From the NCBI RefSeq assembly GCF_000330725.2, contig NZ_AMZY02000008.1, positions 62,001-126,000 on the forward strand: a stretch of DNA of 64,000 nucleotides, given 5' to 3'. Shown in pieces: positions 35,883 through 45,619 of this stretch (its first letter is position 1; the number at the start of each line of letters is the position of its first letter). The position numbers and the translations under genes are program-made. The notes under the pieces are model-generated. The model made no database searches. It was not told where the DNA came from and saw nothing but the letters and a program-made list of their open reading frames with translations. The DNA comes from Mariniradius saccharolyticus AK6. GTDB lineage: Bacteria; Bacteroidota; Bacteroidia; Cytophagales; Cyclobacteriaceae.

Positions 35883-37934
35883 ATGGAACTCGACAAAATT
35901 GACCGCTTGGCGGCCTCAGCTTTTGAAGGATTTATCGTTAAAAAAGATCTTCTGGAGCAATTCAGGAAGACTTACCCGGTACCAACCTATGTCATCGAAT
36001 TTTTACTGGGTCGCTACTGTGCCACCACAGACGATGAAGAAATAAAGGAAGGGCTTGAAATCGTCAAAAGGCAACTTGCTGATAGAACAGTCAGACCGGG
36101 TGAAGAAGAATACTTCAAAGCAAAAGCGAAGGAGAACGGGACAATCAAGTTGATTGATATCATCACCGCCCGATTGGATACTGCCACGGACAGCTATGTG
36201 GCTACACTGCCAAGCCTTCAGCTCAATCGAGTTCGTATTCCTGAGGTATTAGTCAATGAAAATGACAGGATTTTCACAGGAGGGTTCTATGCGGAAATTG
36301 AATTAGAATATGATGCTGCCATTGCCCAGGAAAACAGTGGACGGCCTTTTGGCATTCGTTCACTTAGACCGATTCAACTTTCTCAGAGAAATGTTCTGGA
36401 TATCCTTTACAAGGGACGAGAGCAGTTCAACTTACAAGAATGGAAAGATTTTCTGATCCGAAGTGTAGGCATGGAACCGTCTTCCTTAACTGAGAAAGCC
36501 AAGAATGTGATTTTCGCTCGAATGATCCCCTATGTAGAGCGAAACTACAATATGGTAGAGCTTGGACCTCGGGGAACCGGTAAATCCCACCTTTACCAGC
36601 AAATTTCCCCTTACTCTCATTTGGTGTCAGGCGGAAAGGCTTCTGTAGCCAAAATGTTTGTCAACATGGGCAGCGGCGAAAGAGGTCTAGTGTGTAAATA
36701 TGATGTGGTCTGCTTCGATGAGGTTTCTGGGATTTCCTTTGACCAAAAAGATGGGGTCAACATCATGAAAGGCTACATGGAAAGCGGCGAATTCAGCCGT
36801 GGAAAAGAGCCGATCCGTGCAGATGGTGGAATAGTCATGGTTGGAAATTTTGATGTCGATGTAGAGCATCAGCAGCGTGTTTCCCACCTCTTCGGGCCGA
36901 TGCCAAAGGAAATGCGTGACGACACCGCTTTCATGGACAGAATCCATGCTTTTGTACCCGGCTGGGACTTCCCGAAGCTCAATAAAAGCTACTTCACAGA
37001 GCATTTTGGATTGGTGAGCGACTTCCTTTCAGAGTGTTGGACAAGAATGCGGACCACCAGCAGACTCACCCATGTGCTACCTAGAATTGATTATGGTGGA
37101 GCATTGAGTGGCAGGGATACCACAGCAGTCAATAAGACCCTAAACGGACTCCTGAAATTGATGCAGCCAAACCCAGAAGCACCGATTTCTGACGAATTGC
37201 TGGAATGGGCTGTCAAAGTAGCCTTGGAGTATAGGCGCAGAGTAAAAGAGCAGCAAAAGCGTGTTGGATCAGCAGAATTTCGAAATACCCATTTCAGCTA
37301 CCGGATAGGAAATGAAGGAGTAGAAACCTTTGTGACTACTCCTGAAATCCACAGTGAAAATACCATCAGCGAAGATCCGCTGCCACCAGGACAAATCTGG
37401 GCAATCAATGCAGGTGGGCAAGAAGAATCCATCGGTCTATACAAGGTTGAGATCAATATGGGGCCCGGTTCGGGCGTAAAAATCCTCAATCGACCTGTGC
37501 CTCCACCGTTTCAGGAAAGTGTCAGATTTGCCGAGCAAAACCTCTACAGCAAAAGTAATTTCTTGGTGGGAGATCGCGACCCAAGATCCCATGACTTTTC
37601 TGTGCAGCTGAGGGCCTTTGACACGTCCAAAAGCGGAAACGGAATGGGCATGGCAGTCCTGATGGCCTTATGCAGTGCCATGCTTGAGAAAAACACCAAA
37701 GGAGGTCTTGTAGTCGTGGGATCCTTGAATCTTGGCGGTTCATTGGACATGATTTACAATGCTGTCAACATTGCAGAGCTGGCTGTAGAAAAAGGAGCCA
37801 CTACCCTACTGATTCCACTCAATTCAAGAAAGCAGCTCAATGAACTGTCAGATGACATGATCACAAAAATCAACATTCAGTATTACACCGATCTCAAGGA
37901 TTGTTTGGTGAAGTGTATTCAGGATGGGTATTGA
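35883..37934 (+). CDS. brxL: BREX Lon-like protein BrxL
   Basis: A 683-residue AAA+ protein with a C-terminal Lon-like domain, ending the type 1 BREX operon 10 bases after pglZ. Walker A is LGPRGTGKSH (near 225-235), Walker B VVCFDEVSGI, sensor MVGNFDVD. The Lon-like domain (about 500-683) contains GNGMGMAVLMALCSAMLEKN and lacks an obvious catalytic serine in the usual G-x-S-A-G context (here KSGNGMGMA). BrxL forms DNA-binding barrel oligomers and is needed for exclusion but not for methylation. It converges on the GIY-YIG gene with 20 bases between. Confidence 0.95.
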   Translation: MELDKIDRLAASAFEGFIVKKDLLEQFRKTYPVPTYVIEFLLGRYCATTDDEEIKEGLEIVKRQLADRTVRPGEEEYFKAKAKENGTIKLIDIITARLDTATDSYVATLPSLQLNRVRIPEVLVNENDRIFTGGFYAEIELEYDAAIAQENSGRPFGIRSLRPIQLSQRNVLDILYKGREQFNLQEWKDFLIRSVGMEPSSLTEKAKNVIFARMIPYVERNYNMVELGPRGTGKSHLYQQISPYSHLVSGGKASVAKMFVNMGSGERGLVCKYDVVCFDEVSGISFDQKDGVNIMKGYMESGEFSRGKEPIRADGGIVMVGNFDVDVEHQQRVSHLFGPMPKEMRDDTAFMDRIHAFVPGWDFPKLNKSYFTEHFGLVSDFLSECWTRMRTTSRLTHVLPRIDYGGALSGRDTTAVNKTLNGLLKLMQPNPEAPISDELLEWAVKVALEYRRRVKEQQKRVGSAEFRNTHFSYRIGNEGVETFVTTPEIHSENTISEDPLPPGQIWAINAGGQEESIGLYKVEINMGPGSGVKILNRPVPPPFQESVRFAEQNLYSKSNFLVGDRDPRSHDFSVQLRAFDTSKSGNGMGMAVLMALCSAMLEKNTKGGLVVVGSLNLGGSLDMIYNAVNIAELAVEKGATTLLIPLNSRKQLNELSDDMITKINIQYYTDLKDCLVKCIQDGY

Positions 37935-37954
37935 TAAATGTTAAATTTTGAAAA

Positions 37955-40753
37955 TCATGAATTCTCGTTCAGATAATTAAGCATCCCACTCCAAAAATCA
38001 TTTTTTGTAGAAATTCGGTAATAATTATCCTTTAAAAACGAATGAAACTTCCTTTTCTTTAACGTGAATGAAAATGAGTTCATCTGGGAGTACTCTTCCA
38101 ATTGTGCAATAATATTGGAATCTACGTTGGAAAATGAGATTTTCAAATTCATCAAGTTAGCCAAGTAGTTTTTTAAGTACTTCCTCAGTTCTTCGGGCAA
38201 GAAACGAAATCTCAAGTCTACATTCTTAATAAGATAACTTATCCGAGAATCCAATCTTTTATCATAACCTAACGAAAGTACTTTCTTGGCTTCAGAATAA
38301 TCATCAATATTCAATCCATATTTTAAATGAAAGTAAGAGAGAGCATCTTCTCCTAGTTTATTCCTATAGTCGCTTATTTCCTTTTTTGTAATCAACTTAT
38401 GATCACAAAAAACAAGGCAAGCCGTATCAACAGTACCATCCCACAAATCACTCAAAACTTTTGAACGTGAATTATTATAGTCTGTTTTGTAGGAGAATTT
38501 TCCTTTTTCAAAAAAAGAGAATTCACTCCTACCGGTCGAAGAAAATAAATTGGAATACTGGTTACGAGTCAAATTAGCAGACAATCTTCTATCATTGGGA
38601 CTTTTTGATGGTCCCCAATTATTAATTAAAAAACCCTTCACACCAAGGTTTGTACTGTTTTCCTCTAAGCCATTAATAATTTCCAAACCATTAGCAATAA
38701 GGAACTCAACAGATCTTAAATATTCGTCTATATTGATCCCGATCAAACTCCTCAGGACAGATAACGGGAGTACAAATTCGTCTTCTAGAACCTTATGAGT
38801 TTTTTTCGGAATCCAAAAATTTGCATACTCAAAAAATACGCTAAGACCCTCCAAATACTCATCGCAATTATCGGACCTTAGTTTTTTTCTGAGTTGTCCT
38901 GGCAAGGATAGGGTTGAAAGAAATTGATTAGTCGGAATAAATTCCAGAGAAAAATTTGTCACTAAGCTGGAGTTATATAGCGGCTGATATCGGATTGTTG
39001 ACTCTTTTTTGAAAGTCTTACTTAAAGCGCTTAAACTATCTTCAAAATCCTTTTTACAACCATTTTTTAATGAAGAACGAATTTTTTCATGAATGAGCCT
39101 ATCCTCAAGCACAGATTTCTCAATTTTCGGAACTTTGGATAAATAGAATTCATTTAAAGAGTCGAAATCTCCAGTCTTTATACCATTCATTTGTTCAACT
39201 GGAATTAAATATTTTTCTAGCAGATACTTTGTTTTTTCGGCAAGCTCGACTTTACTTATTAAGAAACCTACATTAGAAGAAAAATGATCTTTCAATATTT
39301 TCGACTGTTCGACATAATTCTTGAAGATTATCCAATTTTTTTGGCTATAAATTAGCTCTCTTTTGTGATCTTTCGTCTCGGCATTTTCATAAATACCGTC
39401 AACCCTTTTTTCAAGGATTTCATAATAGTTTCGATAAGAGTTACCAGCAAAGAGCCAACCCTTAAGCTCGCTATATTCACCAACAAGGTATAATAAATAA
39501 TCGCGATTTATTAAAAATTCAAAAAAGGATTTAGGATTAATAAATGAATTCCAAATCTCTTTTGGTATCATATACTCATTGTTGATTTTTTTAAAATCAT
39601 CCATCGAGTATTTACATTTTAAAAAGGAAAGATATTCACTTCCTGTTAAATAGCCAATTTCCCTTAGATGGTCTTGTCGTGACACAAATTTTGAAAGGTC
39701 CTTATTTTGAGGAAGATTACTATTTGTATCAAATAACAAGCTTTTGACTCTGTTCAAATAATTAACACTTTCAATAACTTCACTCTCCTCTTTAGAAAAG
39801 GCTTTTTCTGTTATATCATAAGGAATGTTTAGTAGTCCAGCCTGTTCGTTCCACTCGCTTTTTTTTAATAGGTAGTCAACCTTTTCAAAATTCACTGAAT
39901 CAAAATGGAGAAACTTATTTGAATTACTTTTCCATTCCAATATTTTTCTCAATTTCTTCTTTCTCTCCTCCAATGGCTTACCACTGGACGAATTAGAAAA
40001 ACTCAGAAATTTGCTAACCTGATTTTCTGTGGTCCCTTTAGAATTCAAAAAACCCTCGTAAATTTTGGAAAGCTTTCCAGATAAGTATAGCGTTAAAAAT
40101 CCCCTGTCATTTTCAAAGTCCTGTTCAAAATAGTTTCGAATGTCCCCGACAGACGAAATGTTATACCCAAAAATTCTAAAATTACCTGGAACTATTGAAA
40201 ACACGATAACTGAAAAATAGTAATCAATATCATTCTTCCTGGCTTTATACTGTTCCGCATTTACTAAAGCATCAAACTCAGACTTGTTTTTCAACCAGTT
40301 AATCAAAAAACCTTCCTTTAGGTGAAGCTTTGCCTGTTCCCAATATTTTTCATTTGAGATTACTTTTTCGAATAGTGCTTCAGCAGAATGAAATTCCTCG
40401 TATGCAAATCTATATGGGTCAATTTCATGATCCGACTCTTTGAGGTTGTTTTCTGAGATTACTTTCCGCAGTACATCGATTGCCCTATTGACGGGGATTC
40501 TAAAAAACTCTCTGTTACTGTTTTCCCTGAATGCATTTAAGAATCTATGGACCTCTCTTTCTGCAAGGTCACAGTTGTCAACTAGAGTCTGATAGACGAT
40601 TTGAAAGCTATGGGGTACACCTGAAGCCTGTGATAATTCAGTTGCTCTAATTTCCGGACTCCTAGTTGACTTGCCCACTTTTACAAGCCCTGGCATGGAT
40701 ATGTTGACAAGGATGTAAACGTAACCTTTCGTATTTATGGAGTCAAAATTCAT
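37955..40753 (-). CDS. Large protein with N-terminal GIY-YIG (T5orf172) nuclease domain
   Basis: A 932-residue protein. Residues about 8-95 are a T5orf172/Mug113-type GIY-YIG domain: GYVYILVN (GIY-like), VKVGKSTRSPEIRATEL (YIG-like K and the catalytic R), EREVHRFL (catalytic E) and NREFFRI. The remaining 830 or so residues match no family I know; they are Lys/Asn/Phe-rich, mostly helical, and repeat short patterns such as LSLPGQLRKKLRSD and FLPEELRKYLKNYLA. The gene is strikingly A/T-richer than brxL and the downstream TPR gene, a sign of recent transfer. It may be a stand-alone defence nuclease with a large sensor body. Confidence 0.72.
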   Translation of the reverse strand: MNFDSINTKGYVYILVNISMPGLVKVGKSTRSPEIRATELSQASGVPHSFQIVYQTLVDNCDLAEREVHRFLNAFRENSNREFFRIPVNRAIDVLRKVISENNLKESDHEIDPYRFAYEEFHSAEALFEKVISNEKYWEQAKLHLKEGFLINWLKNKSEFDALVNAEQYKARKNDIDYYFSVIVFSIVPGNFRIFGYNISSVGDIRNYFEQDFENDRGFLTLYLSGKLSKIYEGFLNSKGTTENQVSKFLSFSNSSSGKPLEERKKKLRKILEWKSNSNKFLHFDSVNFEKVDYLLKKSEWNEQAGLLNIPYDITEKAFSKEESEVIESVNYLNRVKSLLFDTNSNLPQNKDLSKFVSRQDHLREIGYLTGSEYLSFLKCKYSMDDFKKINNEYMIPKEIWNSFINPKSFFEFLINRDYLLYLVGEYSELKGWLFAGNSYRNYYEILEKRVDGIYENAETKDHKRELIYSQKNWIIFKNYVEQSKILKDHFSSNVGFLISKVELAEKTKYLLEKYLIPVEQMNGIKTGDFDSLNEFYLSKVPKIEKSVLEDRLIHEKIRSSLKNGCKKDFEDSLSALSKTFKKESTIRYQPLYNSSLVTNFSLEFIPTNQFLSTLSLPGQLRKKLRSDNCDEYLEGLSVFFEYANFWIPKKTHKVLEDEFVLPLSVLRSLIGINIDEYLRSVEFLIANGLEIINGLEENSTNLGVKGFLINNWGPSKSPNDRRLSANLTRNQYSNLFSSTGRSEFSFFEKGKFSYKTDYNNSRSKVLSDLWDGTVDTACLVFCDHKLITKKEISDYRNKLGEDALSYFHLKYGLNIDDYSEAKKVLSLGYDKRLDSRISYLIKNVDLRFRFLPEELRKYLKNYLANLMNLKISFSNVDSNIIAQLEEYSQMNSFSFTLKKRKFHSFLKDNYYRISTKNDFWSGMLNYLNENS

Positions 40754-40855
40754 GAATTTCTTTCTTAAGGTTTTGAAATCTTACACGCAATCAGTTTTGC
40801 AGGTTTATAAACCTAATCATATCCTAGCTAGCGGATTTCTCATCGCACTTATAGT

Positions 40856-41047
40856 CTATCTTTCTTTAAATTTTTGCCCAAGTTTAAATCCAACTTCAAT
40901 AAAGTCCCCTAAAGCCACACAAAATAGTACTTGATGAAAATCAAACAAAAAACTAATTGCTTCACCCATGTAGGGTCTTTTGTCACTTATGGGTAAAGGT
41001 GTTTTATATAAATTCACGCCTTTTTTCAAATCAATTTCCATCCCCAC
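40856..41047 (-). CDS. Possible small protein
   Basis: A 63-codon frame (MGMEIDLKKGVNLY...) begins inside the last 22 bases of the TPR gene in a different frame and fills most of the gap before the GIY-YIG gene. The C-terminal half is moderately hydrophobic (GEAISFLFDFHQVLFCVALGDFIEVG) with a basic end (QKFKER). No family was recognised and it may not be translated; the rest of this spacer shows nothing. Confidence 0.3.
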   Translation of the reverse strand: MGMEIDLKKGVNLYKTPLPISDKRPYMGEAISFLFDFHQVLFCVALGDFIEVGFKLGQKFKER

Positions 41048-42525
41048 TTCTCTTTTTTCGAGTCGTAGGTTTTGCGTATTTGTCCTTTGAAGTTTTGCCC
41101 ATCGACCAGCTTGTACTTCTCGACGAGGCTTGAATGGATATAGGCATCACCCAAAAATCCGAAAGCGGTTCCGGGCTTGATCTTCACAGTGCCTACCAGT
41201 TCTTTCTGGAACTGGGATTTGAAGGCCTCGTTGGATGATTTTTTGCATGTCAAGACAGTATATCTTCCGCCCTTAGCCCCGTTGTTGAACCTTACCGAAA
41301 GCACTTCTCCTGGATGTACTTTCTTCAAGAATCGGTCAAATTTGAAAAAGCCAAACTTATCTTCCGAAGCGATGAAATTGAGCATCCCTTTGTCCGAATT
41401 GACGAATTCCACAAAAACCAATTCCTCAGCCAGGTCCCCGAAAAGGACATCCTCCGCCTCCTGGGTATGGGTCCGGTAAAAGGATTTGTTGGAACCCAAG
41501 GATTTGGAAGCAGCATACCAGGGCTGTGCCATCCAATTGCTGACAATTGCGGGAACCTTGTGCCCCTGCGTTTCCTTGACTTTCAGAATTTGCTCTATCT
41601 CGGTCTTGGCTTCGTCGTAGAGTCCTCTCAGAATCATGCCCTCAGCCATCTTTTGGCGTGCACCGACAAGCATTTCCTCGGGGCTGTTGCACAGGAGGGC
41701 CCTGCAGTGACAGGAAAACACCTTTTCTGGATCTGACTGTACCGCTTCAGCTAAAATTTCCCAAACCCAGAAATCGTTTTGCTTTTTTCTGGCAAAGGGT
41801 ATCAGCGCGGACAGCATATCTTCCTTGTCTCCCAAAGCCAGCAATAGCTTCGCTTGAAAGTAAGGGGGATACTGGTACCCAGGATGTGCTTCGGCCAGGG
41901 CCTCCAGCTGTGGGATAAACCGATGTGCTTTATCCGCGTCAAAATGAACCTCGCCATGCGCATCCCTTTTGGGCAAAAGGTATTTTGCGTAGGAAATAAA
42001 TACCTGTTCTGCCATGGCCATCATTTCTTTGCCATCGGGAAGCGTTTCCTTTAGGTAGTCTTTGCTTGACAGATTCTCAAAACCCCACCAATCGATAAAA
42101 TCACCATAATAGCCTGTATCCTTGAGACCCTTGTGGAATCCCTTGAGGATAAAGCTGTAGGCATCGGATGGTTTTGTGAAATGAAAGGGACGTATCAATT
42201 CAGCCAAATGCTGGATTTTCTGAACAGGTATAGGTTCTTCCCGGAGGAGGGCAAACACCATTTTTCCGACTTGGAATGCCAGGGAATCAAAAAGCATTTT
42301 CTCATCTTCTGGCAGTTCCAGCTCCACCATCTGCTGGAGCCATTGCACAAAATCATCATGGTGTGCAGTTTCTGTCGAGGCTTTGAGGTATTCATAATAC
42401 ACCCAACTGAGGTTTCTCTTGGTCCAGATATTCCCTGGATCGGCATCAAATTCCGCTCTTGCCATTTCCAGCGCCTCCTGCAATCGGCCGGATTGACGAA
42501 GTTCCTTGATTTCCTTAGATGGCAT
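41026..42525 (-). CDS. TPR-like protein with C-terminal cold-shock-like domain
   Basis: A 499-residue protein from the ATG at 42525; this ATG overlaps the end of the helicase gene by 11 bases, and an upstream frame start lies inside the helicase. The N-terminus is TPR-like (RQSGRLQEALEMARAEFDADPGNIWTKRNLSWVYYEY, given here as RQSGRLQEALEMAR). Helical repeats continue to about 320. The C-terminal part (about 385-440) carries LNFIASEDKFGFFKFDRF and GGRYTVLTCKKS, resembling a cold-shock/S1-like OB strand set. Coupled to the upstream RecD-like helicase, it is probably its regulatory or RNA/DNA-binding partner. Confidence 0.7.
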   Translation of the reverse strand: MPSKEIKELRQSGRLQEALEMARAEFDADPGNIWTKRNLSWVYYEYLKASTETAHHDDFVQWLQQMVELELPEDEKMLFDSLAFQVGKMVFALLREEPIPVQKIQHLAELIRPFHFTKPSDAYSFILKGFHKGLKDTGYYGDFIDWWGFENLSSKDYLKETLPDGKEMMAMAEQVFISYAKYLLPKRDAHGEVHFDADKAHRFIPQLEALAEAHPGYQYPPYFQAKLLLALGDKEDMLSALIPFARKKQNDFWVWEILAEAVQSDPEKVFSCHCRALLCNSPEEMLVGARQKMAEGMILRGLYDEAKTEIEQILKVKETQGHKVPAIVSNWMAQPWYAASKSLGSNKSFYRTHTQEAEDVLFGDLAEELVFVEFVNSDKGMLNFIASEDKFGFFKFDRFLKKVHPGEVLSVRFNNGAKGGRYTVLTCKKSSNEAFKSQFQKELVGTVKIKPGTAFGFLGDAYIHSSLVEKYKLVDGQNFKGQIRKTYDSKKEKWGWKLI

Positions 42526-44641
42526 AGTCCTGCAACTTTTGGATGAATTGGACAAGTTTATGATCAGATGTACCTAACATGGATTTTGGCAGCGCACTTG
42601 TTAGCCGCCCCTTACCGTCAAAGTAAAATTGGATCATTGAGACTTTGGCATCGGTCTTAAGGAAGTAATTTACAAAAAAGTTTTGTAGTTTTTCTTCCAC
42701 ATTGGTAATTATTACCTCGGTTTCTTCAGCCGCCTGGCGGACCAGTGCCCATATTTTTCGAAGACTATCTGTAGACGGATGGTAATCGATGGCATAGAAT
42801 ACCGGAAAGGGCTGGTTCACCAATTCGAGCAACTCGTTTTCCCAATTGGACGATGATCCTGGCATCGGATGGAATTCGTTAAATATACCAGCCTTGCCGT
42901 GATCCGATTCGATCACCAGCAGATCGTCATCATATTGGATTGTATACCGCTCCCGAAATTCGCCCAGGCTTTGAACCTGTTTGATTTGAAACGGGCTGTG
43001 TTCCAACTTTTCTGAAAGCTCCCAATATTTAAGGCTTTTGGCCAAGTGCTGACCCACATGGTGAAACGGAGAAATCGGCACCAGCTTAAGGTTTAAGGCA
43101 TTTTCCGGTGCTTGCGCCAAATGGCCAATCAGATTGATTTTGAACTTAGAAAAATGAGTGACCAATGGGGCATTGGCAGCATAGAACTTGGTCCGGGCCC
43201 GCGTGGTTGCGGTATAACTCCATCTTAGCGGATCATCCTCTAAGCTGGTTCTACCGTAATAATCCACGAAGACAGTGCCCCATTCCCCACCCTGTGCTTT
43301 ATGGCAGGTGATGGCATAGCCGTATTTTACCCTGACGGCATTGAAAAACGGGTCAGTCTTTAGACGTTCTTTGAATTCCGGAGAACCGATCCGAATGAAA
43401 GGTTTTCCTTCTTGCTTTTTGCGCTCCTGTTCTTCCTTAAAGCGCATGACAAAATCCACGTACAGTGCTTTTAGTTCCAAAATATTCAAATCCCGCTTTG
43501 GGGAATTGAGCAAGGAGTCAATAATCAAGCACCTAACTTCGTTGGAATGATTCTCCAAGCGAATCTGGATTTCGCGGAAGGTCAAAGAAACATGCTTTTT
43601 TACTTTTCTTCCGGCAATTACATCGTACACAGGTATGTTTTTGCGCTCGATCGTGTTGGGCCTTACCGAAGTCACCTTGGCCATTTCGCCGTTCATCATT
43701 TCCACTCCGTAAGTATGGTAGTTATTGTGGATGACCATCAACACGTCTCCGGGTTGAAGGCTTGACTGCCCGGGAAAGAGTTGCTCCCTGACCGCAAGAT
43801 TATATTGTTGGCATTGGCTGTTGCTAAAGGCTATGATCACTCCGTTGCCAATTTCCGGAAGGGGAAATTCATTTACATATTGACTGGGAACCTGGTCCAT
43901 CTGAATCTCAAATGAATGGGTTTGGTCGAACACAAAATGAAAAGATGATTTTTCCTTGTTTCCAATAAGGGACCGAATCTGGAAGGCATTTTCAAGGATA
44001 CTGTTTTGGTCTTGGCGTTTGACAGTGGTGAGGGTTGTTGAAGTGGCTTTCAGGTCCAGTGACTGAAAAAATTCCTCGCTTAATGCCAGGGATTGGTTGT
44101 CTCCGACCGGGGGCAACTGTGCGGGGTCTCCTACTAAAACCAATTTGCACTTAGAAAATGGGATTCTTGAATAGGTAATCAAATCATTCAACAATATCCC
44201 CGTTCCAAAAGTGAAAAGCTCATGGTTGGATTCCTTGCTTGAAACCATGGAAGCTTCGTCGATGATCAAAACGGTTTCATTGTCCTCGATCTGCTCGATG
44301 GGGAAAAAGTAGTGCAAGGAAGAGCCCGCATCGTCCTCTGCGTCTTCGATCGTTTTTAGCTCCCGAAAATTATAAATGGTCTTATGGATGGTTTGGCCTC
44401 TTCCGGTTTTATCGCGTATGACTTTTGCCGCCCTCCCCGTGGGTGCCATTACCTGCACCTGCTTTCCGTTGCCATTCAAAAAATCAATCACACCCTTCAG
44501 GATTGTAGTTTTTCCGGTACCAGCATATCCCTTCAGGATAAAGACTTGGCCATCAGATTCCAAAAATGCCTGCAACATATCCACTGCCCTTGATTGGTCG
44601 GGACTTAAAGCGAGGTGGCGGAGGTGGTCTTGGATCTTCAT
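42515..44641 (-). CDS. RecD-like SF1 DNA helicase
   Basis: A 708-residue SF1 helicase of the RecD/TraI group. Walker A is GYAGTGKTT (38-46), motif Ib-like APTGRAAKVI, Walker B LIIDEASMV, motif III VGDPAQLPPVG, and the C-terminal UvrD_C_2 motif ITCHKAQGGEWGTVFVD with TATTRAR. The C-terminal 180 residues are of unknown fold. Such enzymes unwind DNA 5' to 3'. The gene overlaps the TPR gene, forming a two-gene unit seen here without nuclease subunits RecB/RecC. Role in repair or defence cannot be settled from the sequence. Confidence 0.85.
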   Translation of the reverse strand: MKIQDHLRHLALSPDQSRAVDMLQAFLESDGQVFILKGYAGTGKTTILKGVIDFLNGNGKQVQVMAPTGRAAKVIRDKTGRGQTIHKTIYNFRELKTIEDAEDDAGSSLHYFFPIEQIEDNETVLIIDEASMVSSKESNHELFTFGTGILLNDLITYSRIPFSKCKLVLVGDPAQLPPVGDNQSLALSEEFFQSLDLKATSTTLTTVKRQDQNSILENAFQIRSLIGNKEKSSFHFVFDQTHSFEIQMDQVPSQYVNEFPLPEIGNGVIIAFSNSQCQQYNLAVREQLFPGQSSLQPGDVLMVIHNNYHTYGVEMMNGEMAKVTSVRPNTIERKNIPVYDVIAGRKVKKHVSLTFREIQIRLENHSNEVRCLIIDSLLNSPKRDLNILELKALYVDFVMRFKEEQERKKQEGKPFIRIGSPEFKERLKTDPFFNAVRVKYGYAITCHKAQGGEWGTVFVDYYGRTSLEDDPLRWSYTATTRARTKFYAANAPLVTHFSKFKINLIGHLAQAPENALNLKLVPISPFHHVGQHLAKSLKYWELSEKLEHSPFQIKQVQSLGEFRERYTIQYDDDLLVIESDHGKAGIFNEFHPMPGSSSNWENELLELVNQPFPVFYAIDYHPSTDSLRKIWALVRQAAEETEVIITNVEEKLQNFFVNYFLKTDAKVSMIQFYFDGKGRLTSALPKSMLGTSDHKLVQFIQKLQDYAI

Positions 44642-44849
44642 GGCCTTAGGATTTGAAACAAAGATCAGGTTGAAGTGTGCGGATAAGGTGCACTGTTTAT
44701 TTTACGTTAGTCAAATATTTTCAAACCACGAAATCGGTTAAATCCAGTATCTAACCCATGATGTGTCCTTTTAAAGGTCATTCATTTTTTTAGGTAGTTC
44801 AAATAACTTTGCTAAAGCTGGATTACCCCCTATTGCATTACCCGAGTTA

Positions 44850-45617
44850 TTATTTAAGTTCATTTTTTTGAATTTCTTTATTTGACTTACCTAAACCAAG
44901 TAATGAATCTTCAATCTGATTAACTATATCTTGAAGGAACCCATAGAACTTAAAATAATATTTTGATTCTTTACCCTTAATTTTATTCAGGGTTTTCTGT
45001 TGATATTCAGTGCTACTCCCCCCTCTATGGTTTTGATTACGAATCTGATACAATTCTTCAAAGGTACTTGCTCGGTCATTGAATGGGATTGTTACTTTCA
45101 TTTTTTCATTGAAGTAAAAGTAAAACAATAATGCCTTAAACTTCCCGTTAGCATACCATTCCTTGGCATTTCCAAGAATTAAATCGCTGTGGGTCAGAAT
45201 TTTTCCATCTGGAAACCTAAAAGCAATTTTATTCCTATTTGATTCCCAGTTTAAAAAAATGTGATTTGTAAATATGTGGTTAGTAATATTTTCTAATTGC
45301 TGATAAAGACATAAACAAAAATTTTCAAAATCATCTCTTCGCCTTTCGTGCTCCATTTTTTTGTAATCTTGAATTAGCTGGTCCTTTATTTCTAAAATCG
45401 GGAATGAATTATAGAACTCAGTTGCTTGTTTTTCTATTTTTTGCTCAACACAGTATTCATGGATATTTTGAATAACAGAATGTTTTGCTATTTCTTCCAC
45501 AGGTGATGTCTCACCTATCGTTTTTAAAATATCATCAATTAACCATTCATTCCCTTCAACTTTTAGAAGGTCTCCAACGATTTGAACAAGTTTTTTGAGT
45601 TTATCCCTATCCTTCAT
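44850..45617 (-). CDS. Retron accessory/effector candidate, HEPN-like
   Basis: A 255-residue helical protein starting two bases after the RT stop, so it belongs to the retron transcript. It is not a family I recognise. A segment near 191-201 (QIRNQNHRGG) resembles the R-N-x-x-x-H region of HEPN nucleases, but the spacing here is R-x3-H rather than R-x4-6-H. Around it the protein is rich in aromatic and charged helices (DFENFCLCLYQQLENITNHIF, shown in part). In known retrons the gene next to the RT encodes the toxin that is held in check by the RT-msDNA complex; by position this is that toxin. Confidence 0.65.
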   Translation of the reverse strand: MKDRDKLKKLVQIVGDLLKVEGNEWLIDDILKTIGETSPVEEIAKHSVIQNIHEYCVEQKIEKQATEFYNSFPILEIKDQLIQDYKKMEHERRRDDFENFCLCLYQQLENITNHIFTNHIFLNWESNRNKIAFRFPDGKILTHSDLILGNAKEWYANGKFKALLFYFYFNEKMKVTIPFNDRASTFEELYQIRNQNHRGGSSTEYQQKTLNKIKGKESKYYFKFYGFLQDIVNQIEDSLLGLGKSNKEIQKNELK

Positions 45618-45619
45618 TT

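Noticed and set aside
21613-37934. BREX as a DISARM or Pgl (type 2) system
   Set aside because: No DISARM drmA/drmB/drmC, no PglW kinase; the brxA-brxB-brxC-pglX-pglZ-brxL set is type 1.
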